A DNA stretch of 64,000 bases from an uncultured Pelagibacteraceae bacterium. GTDB lineage: Bacteria; Pseudomonadota; Alphaproteobacteria; Pelagibacterales; Pelagibacteraceae. The position numbers and the translations under genes are program-made. Within the stretch, counting starts at the first letter, position 1; each line of letters starts with the position of its first letter. Below are positions 1 to 8,658 of this stretch, one piece after another. The notes below the pieces were generated by a model, which was given only the letters and a program-made list of their open reading frames with translations, was not told where the DNA came from and did no database searches. The DNA lies in contig CACJTN010000002.1 of the NCBI GenBank assembly GCA_902596325.1, positions 1 through 64,000 on the forward strand, given 5' to 3'.

Positions 1-10
1 TCGAGAAAAA

Positions 11-301
11 ATGATTGCAATATTTTACTTAACACTTCAAATAATTAAACTTTATAGCTACGTAGTAATTGCAAATGTTGTTATAAGTTGGTTAGTTGCT
101 TTTAATATTTTGAATACTTCAAATAGATTTGTATATTCAATTTTGGAATTTACTTATCGTTTAACAGATCCTATTTTAAATAAAATTCGAAGTTTTTTAC
201 CAAACCTGGGTGCATTTGACATCTCTCCAATTATACTTCTATTGTTGCTATGGTTTATAGAAATGTGTATGAAGATCTACGTTGCACCAATGATTTTTTA
301 A
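11..301 (+). CDS. yggT: YggT family membrane protein
   Basis: A 96-residue integral membrane protein of the YggT family. Two hydrophobic segments are visible, about residues 3-33 and 69-93, separated by a polar stretch with the family-typical pattern of an aromatic/TDP element followed by R-S-F-L-P (TDPILNKIRSFLP). YggT proteins are often found with cell-division or osmotic-stress genes, but the molecular role is not settled. folD follows after 6 bp, suggesting co-transcription. The start is the first ATG after a short A-rich stretch at the window edge, so the upstream context is not visible. Confidence 0.85.
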   Translation: MIAIFYLTLQIIKLYSYVVIANVVISWLVAFNILNTSNRFVYSILEFTYRLTDPILNKIRSFLPNLGAFDISPIILLLLLWFIEMCMKIYVAPMIF

Positions 302-307
302 ATACCT

Positions 308-1153
308 ATGATTTTAATTGATGGAAAAAAAGCTGCTGCCGAACTAAGAAATGAACTCAAAAAAGAGGTAGCCGAACTTAAATCTAAATATAATAAAGTT
401 CCTGGACTAACTGTAATATTAATTGGCGATCTAACACCTAGTCAAATTTATGTTCGTAATAAAGAAAAATCTGCAGTTGAAGTTGGTTTAAAATCAGATG
501 TAATTAAATATCCAGATACAGTTGATGAAAAAACAGTTCTGGAAAAAATTACTGAGCTTAATAAAGACGATACTGTATCAGGAATTTTAGTTCAACTACC
601 TCTTCCTAAACATATAGATAAACAAAAAGTTATAGAAACAATTCATCCTAGTAAAGATGTGGATGGTTTTCACCCCATGAATGTAGGAAATTTATCATCT
701 GGTTATGATAGTTCAGTTCCTTGTACACCGCTAGGGTGTTATTTGCTTATAAAAAAAATTGAGCCAAACCTAAATGGTAAGAAGGCCGTCATTGTTGGTC
801 GATCTAATTTAAATGGAAAACCAATGACGCAACTACTACTAAAAGAAAATTGCACAGTAACTATCACTCATTCAAAAACAAGAGATTTAAAAGCTGAATG
901 TCTTGAAGCAGATATAATTGTTGCTGCTGTGGGTATACCAGAGTTAGTCAAAGGAGATTGGGTAAAAAAAGGAGCAATTGTAATTGATGTTGGAATTAAT
1001 AAAACAGATAAGGGTATAGTTGGTGATGTAGACTTTGATCAAGTTTCAAAAGTTGCAAGCGCTTTAACTCCTGTACCTGGCGGTGTTGGTCCAATGACAA
1101 TTGCATGTTTATTAAAAAATACTGTTGAGTGCTTTAAAAGATCACAAAAATAA
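308..1153 (+). CDS. folD: Bifunctional methylene-THF dehydrogenase / methenyl-THF cyclohydrolase FolD
   Basis: Cytosolic one-carbon enzyme that interconverts 5,10-methylene-THF, methenyl-THF and 10-formyl-THF. At 281 residues it has the usual FolD length. Visible motifs are the substrate region YVRNKEKSA with the catalytic Lys, the signature QLPLPKHI near residue 97, the NADP-binding GRSNLNGKP segment near 165, and the C-terminal PGGVGPMT. It lies directly behind yggT. In this window it connects to folate-dependent DMSP demethylation (dmdA at 48167), which loads methyl groups on THF. That link is metabolic and not an operon. Confidence 0.97.
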   Translation: MILIDGKKAAAELRNELKKEVAELKSKYNKVPGLTVILIGDLTPSQIYVRNKEKSAVEVGLKSDVIKYPDTVDEKTVLEKITELNKDDTVSGILVQLPLPKHIDKQKVIETIHPSKDVDGFHPMNVGNLSSGYDSSVPCTPLGCYLLIKKIEPNLNGKKAVIVGRSNLNGKPMTQLLLKENCTVTITHSKTRDLKAECLEADIIVAAVGIPELVKGDWVKKGAIVIDVGINKTDKGIVGDVDFDQVSKVASALTPVPGGVGPMTIACLLKNTVECFKRSQK

Positions 1154-1161
1154 AATAATAT

Positions 1162-3699
1162 TTATTGATTTCTTATAAGTGGATAAACCTTAGGACTTAA
1201 ATATTTATAATTTGTGAACATTATTAAAATTAAAGTAATTGCCCCAATGCCTAAACCAATATTTATAATCAATTTTAAATTTAGTCCCCATGTTAGATTA
1301 AAAATATCTTCTATTACATAATAAGACCCAATAATTGCAAATATAATTGCTATTAAAATTATTGAGGAGAAGACTAATAAAAATTCAATAATAACAGAAA
1401 TTATCACTTCTTTTCTTGAAAAACCTAATATTTTAAAAATTAAATTTTGAAACTCTTTAGTTTTTCCTTGAACAATTACAGCACTAGAAATTACAATTAA
1501 ACCAATAATTATTGTGATTGAAGAAATTAATATTATTGCAACAAATACTTTATTTAATACATTTGTTACTTTTGATAAGTAATCTTTTATTTTAATTATC
1601 GATAAACTTGGTAATGCTTTTAATAATTTTGTCTCTTCAAATTTATTTTGATTTGAAAACTTAGCAGTAGCCAAATATTCATGAGGTATATTGCTTGCAA
1701 ATTGTGGATTAAATAACATTGCAAAGTTTATTGACAGGTCACGGTAGTCAACATCTCTAAAATTTTTGACTTCACCCTCTATCTTTTTTCCGTAAATGTT
1801 AAGAGTAAAAATATCTCCCAATTTTACATTAAAATCTCTGGCTACTTGAGCATCTAAAGATATTTGCAATTTATCTGGCTGAGTCAAATCCCACCAAACA
1901 CCCTCAGTTAGAGGATTATCCACTGGAATTTCTTCAGCCCATGACGATCTTCTCTCACTTTCAATGACCCAATAGCTGTTATTTTGAGGTGGTATATAAG
2001 TTTTCGGATCAATACCATTAATTTTCTCTAATGCATGAGAGACGATTGGAACGACCTCAACATTAGCGTTATTATCCATTTGGTTAATTTTTCTTAAAAA
2101 AGTTTCACGTTCATTATTTTGTATACCAATGAAGAAAAAATCTGGGGCAATTTCGGGTATAGACTTAGAAACTTCTCGTTTAAAATTTTCTCCCACCAAG
2201 GCTAAAGTAAATAGTAATGTTACACCTAACCCTAATGACATAATTGTTATTGGGGTAATACCTTTAGATTGAGTAATATTTTTTATACTGACTTTAAAAG
2301 AAATGTTAGGATGATTTTTAAATTTATTTAAAAATAATATTATTACTTTAGATAATAAAAAAAATATAGACAAACAAATAAAAAAAGCACCAAAATATGC
2401 CAGACTAATAATAGGTTTGTCAGAGCCAAATATAAATATCGAAATTAATATTGATAAAAATATTAAGCTTATAGCAGATGACTTTTTTGTATATTTAAAT
2501 TTTAAACTTTGGAATACATTTCTAAATAAACTTGATGCTTTTACTTGTTCTATAGCATTTATTGTTGGTATAGAAAAAATGGCAAGCACTAGTAGTCCTA
2601 CCAAAAAAATTTTTGTAAAATTTAAAAATGAAAAGATAGGTTCGATATTTAGACCAAGATTTTCACTTAAATAAAAACCGACAATAGGAACTAAAAAAAA
2701 ACTAGATACATATGCACATATGCAAACAACAATAAGTAAAATAAATAATTGAACATAATAAATATATTTAATAATACTCGAACTAAATCCTAATGCTTTT
2801 TTGACAGCTATCGACATATTATTCTTGTTTACAAATGACAGCAAAGTATTTGAAATCCCAATACCTGCTATTAGCATTGCGCTAATCGATACTAGAGACA
2901 AGAATTGGGAAAAGTTATTTATAACCCTTTTTAGCCCACTCGCTGAGTTTTCTGGGTATCTGATTTGAACTTTATCATCTTTTTTAAAAATTTTAATTAT
3001 ATTGTCTCTTGTTGTTTTTATATTATCGTTTTGTTTAAATTTAACTTTATATTCGTAATTTAAAAAACTGCCTAGATTATTTAATTTTAAAAGATTTAGA
3101 GTTTGTTTTCCTGCAATAGCAAAATCTCCAAATGCCACAAAGCCACTAACATCTGGTACAGATTTTATAATTCCAATTACAGTGAATATTTGATCCTGAA
3201 TTTTTATTTTTTCATTTAAGTTTAAATTTAAACTATTAAAAATATTTTCATTTACTAATATTGTATTTTTTTCTTTGTGGATCCTAGATAAAGCTCCCTT
3301 CGGCTCATGACTAACATTTCCATATAATGGGTATTTGATATCAACAGTTTTAACTCTTACAAATAAAGTTTTATTTTTTTCATTTCTCGTGGTCGAAATC
3401 ATTGTGCTAAATTCAACCATTTCAGAAACAATTGCGAAGTCCTTAACTTTATTTATTAAATTTAAATCACCTTGAAATCTGTTGTAATCTAACTCAAGAT
3501 CTCCTCCTAGCAACTCCCTTGCATTATCTCTTAATTCCTTTTTCAAACTATCTTCGATAGTTAAAATTACACTAAGAATAAAAAGACTAATAAATAATGT
3601 TAGGACAATGCTTTTAATTTTAAAATAATTTCTACTTAAATCTTTTATTGAATATTTAAATATTAATTTTAAGTCTGAACTTTTAGGAAATTTTACCAT
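1162..3699 (-). CDS. ybbP: ABC transporter permease, FtsX/MacB-like (YbbP-type)
   Basis: An 845-residue inner-membrane permease with two FtsX-like modules. There is an N-terminal transmembrane segment (about 20-45), a large extracytoplasmic domain, a three-helix FtsX block near residues 260-400, a second hydrophobic region around 410-460, another anchor near 490 with its own periplasmic domain, and a terminal FtsX block at about 715-835. This double arrangement and length match YbbP. The gene overlaps the 3' end of the ATPase gene upstream by 17 bp, so the two form one ABC unit. The substrate is unknown; relatives are linked to lipoprotein or lipid export and sit beside TesA-type esterases, as here. 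Confidence 0.85.
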   Translation of the reverse strand: MVKFPKSSDLKLIFKYSIKDLSRNYFKIKSIVLTLFISLFILSVILTIEDSLKKELRDNARELLGGDLELDYNRFQGDLNLINKVKDFAIVSEMVEFSTMISTTRNEKNKTLFVRVKTVDIKYPLYGNVSHEPKGALSRIHKEKNTILVNENIFNSLNLNLNEKIKIQDQIFTVIGIIKSVPDVSGFVAFGDFAIAGKQTLNLLKLNNLGSFLNYEYKVKFKQNDNIKTTRDNIIKIFKKDDKVQIRYPENSASGLKRVINNFSQFLSLVSISAMLIAGIGISNTLLSFVNKNNMSIAVKKALGFSSSIIKYIYYVQLFILLIVVCICAYVSSFFLVPIVGFYLSENLGLNIEPIFSFLNFTKIFLVGLLVLAIFSIPTINAIEQVKASSLFRNVFQSLKFKYTKKSSAISLIFLSILISIFIFGSDKPIISLAYFGAFFICLSIFFLLSKVIILFLNKFKNHPNISFKVSIKNITQSKGITPITIMSLGLGVTLLFTLALVGENFKREVSKSIPEIAPDFFFIGIQNNERETFLRKINQMDNNANVEVVPIVSHALEKINGIDPKTYIPPQNNSYWVIESERRSSWAEEIPVDNPLTEGVWWDLTQPDKLQISLDAQVARDFNVKLGDIFTLNIYGKKIEGEVKNFRDVDYRDLSINFAMLFNPQFASNIPHEYLATAKFSNQNKFEETKLLKALPSLSIIKIKDYLSKVTNVLNKVFVAIILISSITIIIGLIVISSAVIVQGKTKEFQNLIFKILGFSRKEVIISVIIEFLLVFSSIILIAIIFAIIGSYYVIEDIFNLTWGLNLKLIINIGLGIGAITLILIMFTNYKYLSPKVYPLIRNQ

Positions 3700-4348
3700 C
3701 TATAATTTTGATTTTTCTTTTTGATTTATTTGCAAGTTTATGATCGTGTGTTACCATAATTAAAGATGATCCTTCCTCTGCTACATAATTAAATAGTATT
3801 TTTGATATCATCAGAGAATTTTCACTATCTAAGTTGCCAGTAGGCTCGTCAGCTAAAATTAATTCTGGTTTCATAGCTATTGCCCTGGCAATGGCAACTC
3901 TTTGCTGTTCCCCCCCTGACAATTGACTTGGCAGGTTGTTAAATCTATTTTTTAATCCAAATCTGTATAATAATTCTTTAGCTTGACTGTTAGGGTTTCT
4001 GAACTTATTTAATTCTAAAGTTAATGCTACGTTTTCTAAAGCAGAATAATTAGGTATCAAATAAAAAGATTGAAATACTATTCCTATATTTTTTCTTCTA
4101 ATTTCTGAGATTTTATCCTCTGATAAATTCGTTAAATCATTATTATTAAAATATATTTTCCCAGAAGTGGCTTTTTCTAATCCACCTATAAGCATTATCA
4201 AACTTGTCTTTCCTGATCCGCTCTCCCCTACAATTGATATAGTTTCTTTTTTTTTAACAGTTAGGTTAATATTGTTTAAAACTTTTAAATTCTTTTTATC
4301 ATTTTGATATTTAAGGTTAACATTTTGTAATTTAAGAAGTGTAGTCAT
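3683..4348 (-). CDS. ybbA: ABC transporter ATP-binding protein (YbbA/LolD-like)
   Basis: ATPase subunit of the FtsX-type exporter encoded immediately downstream. Walker [11 protein letters not shown]-loop (VFQSF), ABC signature LSGGEQQR and Walker B ILADEPTG are all intact, followed by a switch His in MVTHD. The start is taken at the ATG at 4348 (protein begins MTTLLKL, about 221 residues). The frame is open upstream to a TTG at 4405, but that extension has no family match and would run deep into the divergent esterase gene. With this start the gene shares the CATG at 4346-4349 with the divergent tesA-like gene. Confidence 0.92.
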   Translation of the reverse strand: MTTLLKLQNVNLKYQNDKKNLKVLNNINLTVKKKETISIVGESGSGKTSLIMLIGGLEKATSGKIYFNNNDLTNLSEDKISEIRRKNIGIVFQSFYLIPNYSALENVALTLELNKFRNPNSQAKELLYRFGLKNRFNNLPSQLSGGEQQRVAIARAIAMKPELILADEPTGNLDSENSLMISKILFNYVAEEGSSLIMVTHDHKLANKSKRKIKIIDGKIS

Positions 4349-4955
4349 GAATAAAATATTTTTTATTAAAATAATATTGCTCTGTCTAGTAAGCATAAAA
4401 GTCAATGCAAAAGAAAAAATCTTACTTTTTGGGGATAGTATAATGGCTGGATATGGCCTACCAGCCGAATATCATTTATCAACCGTTTTAGAAAATGATT
4501 TAACTTCTGAAGGTTATAATTTTGAAGTTATTAATGGCAGTGTATCTGGTAGTACTTCAGCAAATGGATTGAACCGTGCAGAATGGAGTTTATCTGATTC
4601 TGATATAAGTTTAATAATACTATGCCTTGGAGCAAATGATATGCTTAGAGGAATAAATCCAGATGAGACAAGAACAAACTTAGAAAAAATAATACAAATT
4701 GCCAATAAAAAAAAAATTAAAATCATTTTAGCAGGAATGTTAGCTCCAAATTCACATGGTAAAATCTATAAAAAAAAATTTGACAATGTTTATCCTCATT
4801 TATCAAAAAAATATGATTTACCATTAATACCTTTCTTATTAAAAGACGTAGCATTGAAACCTGATTTAAATTTAAATGATGGGATTCATCCAAATAAAAA
4901 AGGTACAATAATTATAAGCAACACAATAAAAAATAAAATTTTAGAAAACATATAA
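4347..4955 (+). CDS. tesA: SGNH/GDSL esterase, TesA-like lysophospholipase/thioesterase
   Basis: A secreted hydrolase of 202 residues. A signal peptide (residues 1-21, ending VNA) precedes the GDS nucleophile block (FGDSIMAGYG). The oxyanion-hole Gly and Asn blocks are visible (NGSVSG and LGANDMLRG), and the catalytic Asp-x-x-His is DGIHPN near the C-terminus. This matches TesA, a periplasmic lysophospholipase L1/thioesterase I. The gene is divergent from the ybbA/ybbP-like exporter, the same neighbourhood as in enterobacteria, suggesting a shared role in envelope lipid handling. The start cannot lie further downstream without losing the signal peptide and the catalytic Ser. Confidence 0.92.
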   Translation: MNKIFFIKIILLCLVSIKVNAKEKILLFGDSIMAGYGLPAEYHLSTVLENDLTSEGYNFEVINGSVSGSTSANGLNRAEWSLSDSDISLIILCLGANDMLRGINPDETRTNLEKIIQIANKKKIKIILAGMLAPNSHGKIYKKKFDNVYPHLSKKYDLPLIPFLLKDVALKPDLNLNDGIHPNKKGTIIISNTIKNKILENI

Positions 4956-4971
4956 ATTTTAATTTAAAAAT

Positions 4972-5964
4972 ATGATAAAAAAATATCACCATTTAAAAGA
5001 CGGAAGCTTCAGAAATCCAGAGGGATCTCCAGTAAGAGATATGAAGTTCAATTGGAGTTATAGAATATTTAATCAAGAAAAAAAAAAATTAGATATGAAC
5101 ATTCCTAATGAACACGTAATTTCCAAGGATACGGTGATTAAATCACTTAAAGAAAATGAAAACAGTGATTACATTTTTTGGATTGGCCATGCTACTTTTT
5201 TAATCAAATTGGGAAATACAACCATTATAACTGATCCAGTTTTTGAGAAAAATATGGGACCTTTAATTTTTGGTCCTAAAAGATACGTAGATCCAGCTAT
5301 TGAATTAGATGAATTACCTAAAATTGATTTATTTCTTTTGACACACAACCATTATGATCATCTTAGTACTAGAACTATACAAAGATTCCCTTACAAGAAA
5401 GCTAAAGTTGCTACTGCTTTACAGCTCGGAAAATATTTTACTAAAAATGGATTTAACGATGTGACTGAATTGGATTGGTATGACCAAATAAAAGTTAATG
5501 ATTTAAAAATAACATTTGTGCCTGCAGTTCATTGGTCAAAAAGAAGTCTTTGGGACACTAATAAAACTTTATGGGGTAGTTTTTTAATTGAGTATAATGG
5601 AAAAAAATTTTTCTTCGCATGTGATACTGGTTATGGTGGAATTTATAAAGATCTAGGTAAAAAATACGGTCCTATTGATCTAACCTTTATCAATATCGGA
5701 GCTTATAATTTTTATCCAATGGCGCCAAAAAAAGATAAATCTATTTATCATACAAATCCAGAAGAAGCTCTTAATATTGGACAAGATTTAAAAAGTAAAA
5801 AAGTTTTAGGAATGCACTGGGGTACAGTAGTACTCTCGTTAGAGCCTATTATGGAGCCAGGTGTGAGATTTAAAAATTCTTCTAATCAATATGGATATCA
5901 TCCTGATGATGCGATAACATTTAAGATTGGTCAGTTAGAGACTTTAGATAATATCTTAAGCTAA
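4972..5964 (+). CDS. Metallo-beta-lactamase fold hydrolase (NAPE-PLD / UlaG-like)
   Basis: A 330-residue binuclear metal hydrolase without a signal peptide. The metal ligands are easy to see: HNHYDHL (HxHxDH), a further His in the PAVHWSKR block, Asp in ACDTGYGG, and a final His in MHWGT. The early block WIGHATFL and the IITDP motif are typical of the NAPE-hydrolysing phospholipase D / RomA-like branch. The physiological substrate cannot be read from the sequence; a phospholipid or phosphodiester is plausible. It follows the TesA-like esterase after 16 bp and its 3' end overlaps the convergent SDR gene by 9 bp. Confidence 0.88.
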   Translation: MIKKYHHLKDGSFRNPEGSPVRDMKFNWSYRIFNQEKKKLDMNIPNEHVISKDTVIKSLKENENSDYIFWIGHATFLIKLGNTTIITDPVFEKNMGPLIFGPKRYVDPAIELDELPKIDLFLLTHNHYDHLSTRTIQRFPYKKAKVATALQLGKYFTKNGFNDVTELDWYDQIKVNDLKITFVPAVHWSKRSLWDTNKTLWGSFLIEYNGKKFFFACDTGYGGIYKDLGKKYGPIDLTFINIGAYNFYPMAPKKDKSIYHTNPEEALNIGQDLKSKKVLGMHWGTVVLSLEPIMEPGVRFKNSSNQYGYHPDDAITFKIGQLETLDNILS

Positions 5965-6666
5965 TCTTGATCGGCCACCATCTACTGCAATTACTTGACC
6001 AGTAATCCATGAACTATCTTCAGAAATTAAGAATTTAGCAAGTGAAGCAGAGTCTTGCCCTTCACCAATCCTTTTTAAAGGATGTGCTTTTGCTATTCCA
6101 TCTGCGATTGCAGAATTTTTTAACATCGGTTGAGCAATTTTAGATTTTGTTAAACTTGGAGCAATACAATTTACCCTTATATTTGGAGCAAACTCTGCTG
6201 CTAGACTAATTGCAAGCCCTTCAACAGCTGCTTTTGCTGATGCTATAATAGAATGGTTTGTAAAACCTCGATGAACAGCCGCAGTGGAAAAAAGAACTAT
6301 TGATCCTTTATTCTTTCTAAGACTATCTTGAAAACCTTTTATAGCCTCAACTGCAGAATAAAGATTTAGTTTCATGCATTTATTGAAGTCTTCTTCTTTT
6401 GTCATTCTAACAGGTTTTAAATCTATAGATCCTATGCAATAAGCAATTCCTTTTGCCTCTGGTACATCGGACTTAACCTTCTCCATAAATCCATCCTGTA
6501 GAACATCAGCTACAGTAAAAGTACAAGCCAATTTTTCTGCGATCGGTTTAACCTCATCTTCATTTCTGGCAACTAAATGCATTTCAGCTTTATCATTTGC
6601 AAGCTTCTCTGCAAGACTAGAGCCGATAGAACCTGTCGCACCAAAAATAATATATTTTCCTGACAT
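5956..6666 (-). CDS. Atypical short-chain dehydrogenase/reductase lacking the YxxxK tyrosine
   Basis: A 236-residue Rossmann protein of the SDR superfamily. The N-terminal nucleotide-binding motif is GATGSIG (residues 9-15), Ser127 is in the catalytic-Ser position, and the family C-terminal pattern SWITGQVIAVDGG is present. The canonical YxxxK is changed: Lys145 is present, but the position four residues earlier is Ile141, within HSIIASAKAAVEG. The enzyme may therefore use another acid/base (perhaps His138) or be non-catalytic. It is divergent from the photolyase-related gene with only 27 bp between the starts, so the two must share a control region. Confidence 0.85.
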   Translation of the reverse strand: MSGKYIIFGATGSIGSSLAEKLANDKAEMHLVARNEDEVKPIAEKLACTFTVADVLQDGFMEKVKSDVPEAKGIAYCIGSIDLKPVRMTKEEDFNKCMKLNLYSAVEAIKGFQDSLRKNKGSIVLFSTAAVHRGFTNHSIIASAKAAVEGLAISLAAEFAPNIRVNCIAPSLTKSKIAQPMLKNSAIADGIAKAHPLKRIGEGQDSASLAKFLISEDSSWITGQVIAVDGGRSRLA

Positions 6667-6693
6667 AAATTTTTTTTTAGTTATATTAACATT

Positions 6694-8190
6694 ATGAAGT
6701 TATTTTTTATACTTGGAAATCAATTATTTCCACCAAAATACCTAGATCGCTACAAAAATGATCACCTATTTTTCATGGCAGAGGATCTAGAGCTTTGCAC
6801 GTACGAGAAGCACCATAAGCTTAAAATATTACTATTTTTATCCTCTATGAGATCCCATTCAGATGAATTAAAAAAAAATAAACTTAAAATAGAATATTCA
6901 GATATCGAGAATAAAGAGTTCGGTAAAAGTTATACAGAAAAATTAAAAAAAATTATTAAATCAAAAAAAATAAACGAGGTAACAAGTTTTGAAGTTGAGG
7001 ATAAATTTTTTGAAATCAAACTAACTAAATTTTTTAACAGTATAAACGTTAAATGGAATGTTATTAAAACACCAATGTTTCTTAATTCTCGTCAAGAGTT
7101 TGATGCATATTTAAATAAAAATAAAAAACCATTTATGGCAACATTTTATAAAGAAACTAGAAAAAAAATGAATATTCTAATGGCAAAAGATGGAACACCA
7201 GTGGGTGGTAAATGGAGTTTCGATGAGGACAACAGAAATAAATTACCCAAAAATATTTCTATACCTAAATTTCCAAAAATTAATGAGACCAAACATACTG
7301 TAGCTTTAAAAAAAATAGTTGAAAAAAAATTTCCAAAACATCCAGGTAGTGTAGATAATTTTTGGTTAGCTACGACTCATAAAGATGTTGTTAAGCTATT
7401 AGATTTTTTTATTAAGGAAAAGTCAAATTTGTTTGGAGATTATGAGGATGCGGTTGATCAAAAAGATAATATATTATTTCATAGCGCACTAAGTCCATAT
7501 ATTAATCTTGGTTTAATTACTCCGGAATTTGTTATTGATAGAATTTTAACCCATCACAAGAAAAATAAAATAAGACTAAACTCATTAGAAGGATACATAA
7601 GACAAGTAATTGGTTGGAGAGAATTCATGAGGGGAATTTATAGGGGTTATAATAAAGAGATGGAAACACGAAATTTCTTTAAACAAAATAGAAAAATGAA
7701 AAGTTCGTGGTATGAAGGTAATACGGGTTTACCACCATTAGACTATGCAATTAAAAATGCTCTAACACACGGATGGTCACACCACATTGAGAGATTAATG
7801 ATATTAGCTAACATTATGAACCTTTGTGAAATCAAACCTATCTATGTTTATAAATGGTTTATGGAAATGTTTGTAGATTCATCTGACTGGGTAATGGTTC
7901 CCAATGTTTATGGTATGGGATTATTTAGTGATGGTGGAATTTTTGCAACTAAACCCTATATATGTGGATCAAGTTATTTTATGAAAATGATGGATTTTAA
8001 AAAAGGTGAGTGGTGTAATATTATGGATGGTCTTTATTGGAGGTTTATAAATAGAAACAGATCCTTCTTCTTGAAAAATCCTAGATTATCAATGATGGTT
8101 CGTATCTTAGATAAAATGAAACAAGACAGAAAAAAACTAATTTTTTCTGCAGCTGACAAATTTATTAAGGAGAATACTAATGTCAGTTAA
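6694..8190 (+). CDS. Photolyase-related flavoprotein (DPRP / CryPro-type cryptochrome-photolyase)
   Basis: A 498-residue member of the deoxyribodipyrimidine photolyase-related (PhrB/CryB-like) family, whose characterised members repair (6-4) photoproducts or act as light receptors. Residues 1-150 form the alpha/beta antenna-type domain (ILGNQLFP at the start). The helical FAD domain follows with GWREFMRG, the diagnostic HGWSHHIERLM (His363-His364), and the conserved WVMVPNVYGMGLFSDGG. Cys at 378, 424 and 441 are the only candidates for the [4Fe-4S] ligands, and the loop before LYW is short. It heads an operon with the DUF393, DUF2256 and DUF4174 genes. Confidence 0.88.
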   Translation: MKLFFILGNQLFPPKYLDRYKNDHLFFMAEDLELCTYEKHHKLKILLFLSSMRSHSDELKKNKLKIEYSDIENKEFGKSYTEKLKKIIKSKKINEVTSFEVEDKFFEIKLTKFFNSINVKWNVIKTPMFLNSRQEFDAYLNKNKKPFMATFYKETRKKMNILMAKDGTPVGGKWSFDEDNRNKLPKNISIPKFPKINETKHTVALKKIVEKKFPKHPGSVDNFWLATTHKDVVKLLDFFIKEKSNLFGDYEDAVDQKDNILFHSALSPYINLGLITPEFVIDRILTHHKKNKIRLNSLEGYIRQVIGWREFMRGIYRGYNKEMETRNFFKQNRKMKSSWYEGNTGLPPLDYAIKNALTHGWSHHIERLMILANIMNLCEIKPIYVYKWFMEMFVDSSDWVMVPNVYGMGLFSDGGIFATKPYICGSSYFMKMMDFKKGEWCNIMDGLYWRFINRNRSFFLKNPRLSMMVRILDKMKQDRKKLIFSAADKFIKENTNVS

Positions 8191-8530
8191 AGTTTTTTTT
8201 AATAACTCATGTAAGATTTGTAAAATGGAGATTGATCACTACAAAAAATATTCAGATAATTCATTAGATTGGGTAGACATAACAAATAATGATGAGGCGA
8301 TTTCATTGACATCAAAAACTCAAGCTGAGCTTTTAAGAAGACTTCATGTTATCCATGATGGAAAAGTAATTGGTGGGGCAAAAGCATTTTTAATTATTTG
8401 GTCGAGTATTCCGAAATACAATTTTTTATATAAAATCTTAAGTAAAAAACCACTATTTATATTATTTCATTACGCATATGAGATTGCTGCCTATTTTTTA
8501 TTTTTAAAAAATAAACATCAGTTAAAATGA
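8180..8530 (+). CDS. DUF393 (DCC-type thiol-disulfide oxidoreductase-like) protein
   Basis: A 116-residue DUF393 protein. The N-terminal strand and motif FFNNSCKICKMEI places a CxxC pair at Cys11 and Cys14, in the position of the DCC family's cysteine motif. The family is predicted to adopt a thioredoxin-like fold. Further hallmarks are a VDI strand with an Asn/Asp-rich turn and the HVIHDGKVIGGAKAF segment. The C-terminal third is hydrophobic. It overlaps the photolyase-related gene by 11 bp and the next small gene by 4 bp (ATGA), so co-translation is likely. DUF393 genes recur beside photolyase-like genes in marine bacteria; the biochemical role is unknown. Confidence 0.85.
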   Translation: MSVKVFFNNSCKICKMEIDHYKKYSDNSLDWVDITNNDEAISLTSKTQAELLRRLHVIHDGKVIGGAKAFLIIWSSIPKYNFLYKILSKKPLFILFHYAYEIAAYFLFLKNKHQLK

Positions 8531-8658
8531 AAAAATCTAACTTACCTTCTAAATTATGCGTCGTTTGTAAAAGACCTTTTAATTGGAGAAAAAAATGGAA
8601 ACTTAACTGGGATAAAGTCAAATATTGTTCAAAAAGATGCTCTAGTAAAAGAATATGA
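8527..8658 (+). CDS. DUF2256 small zinc-ribbon-like protein
   Basis: A 43-residue gene linked to its neighbours by ATGA overlaps at both ends (8527-8530 and 8655-8658). The protein begins MKKSNLPSKLC and has two paired-Cys motifs, CVVC (Cys11, Cys14) and CSKRC (Cys34, Cys38), flanking a W/K-rich stretch. This is the pattern of DUF2256, a tiny family often found next to cryptochrome/photolyase-related genes. The four cysteines suggest binding of one zinc or another metal. The double translational coupling argues that it is a real gene. Confidence 0.85.
   Translation: MKKSNLPSKLCVVCKRPFNWRKKWKLNWDKVKYCSKRCSSKRI

Noticed and set aside
2417-2674. 85-residue plus-strand frame
   Set aside because: Antisense to a transmembrane segment of the ybbP-like permease.
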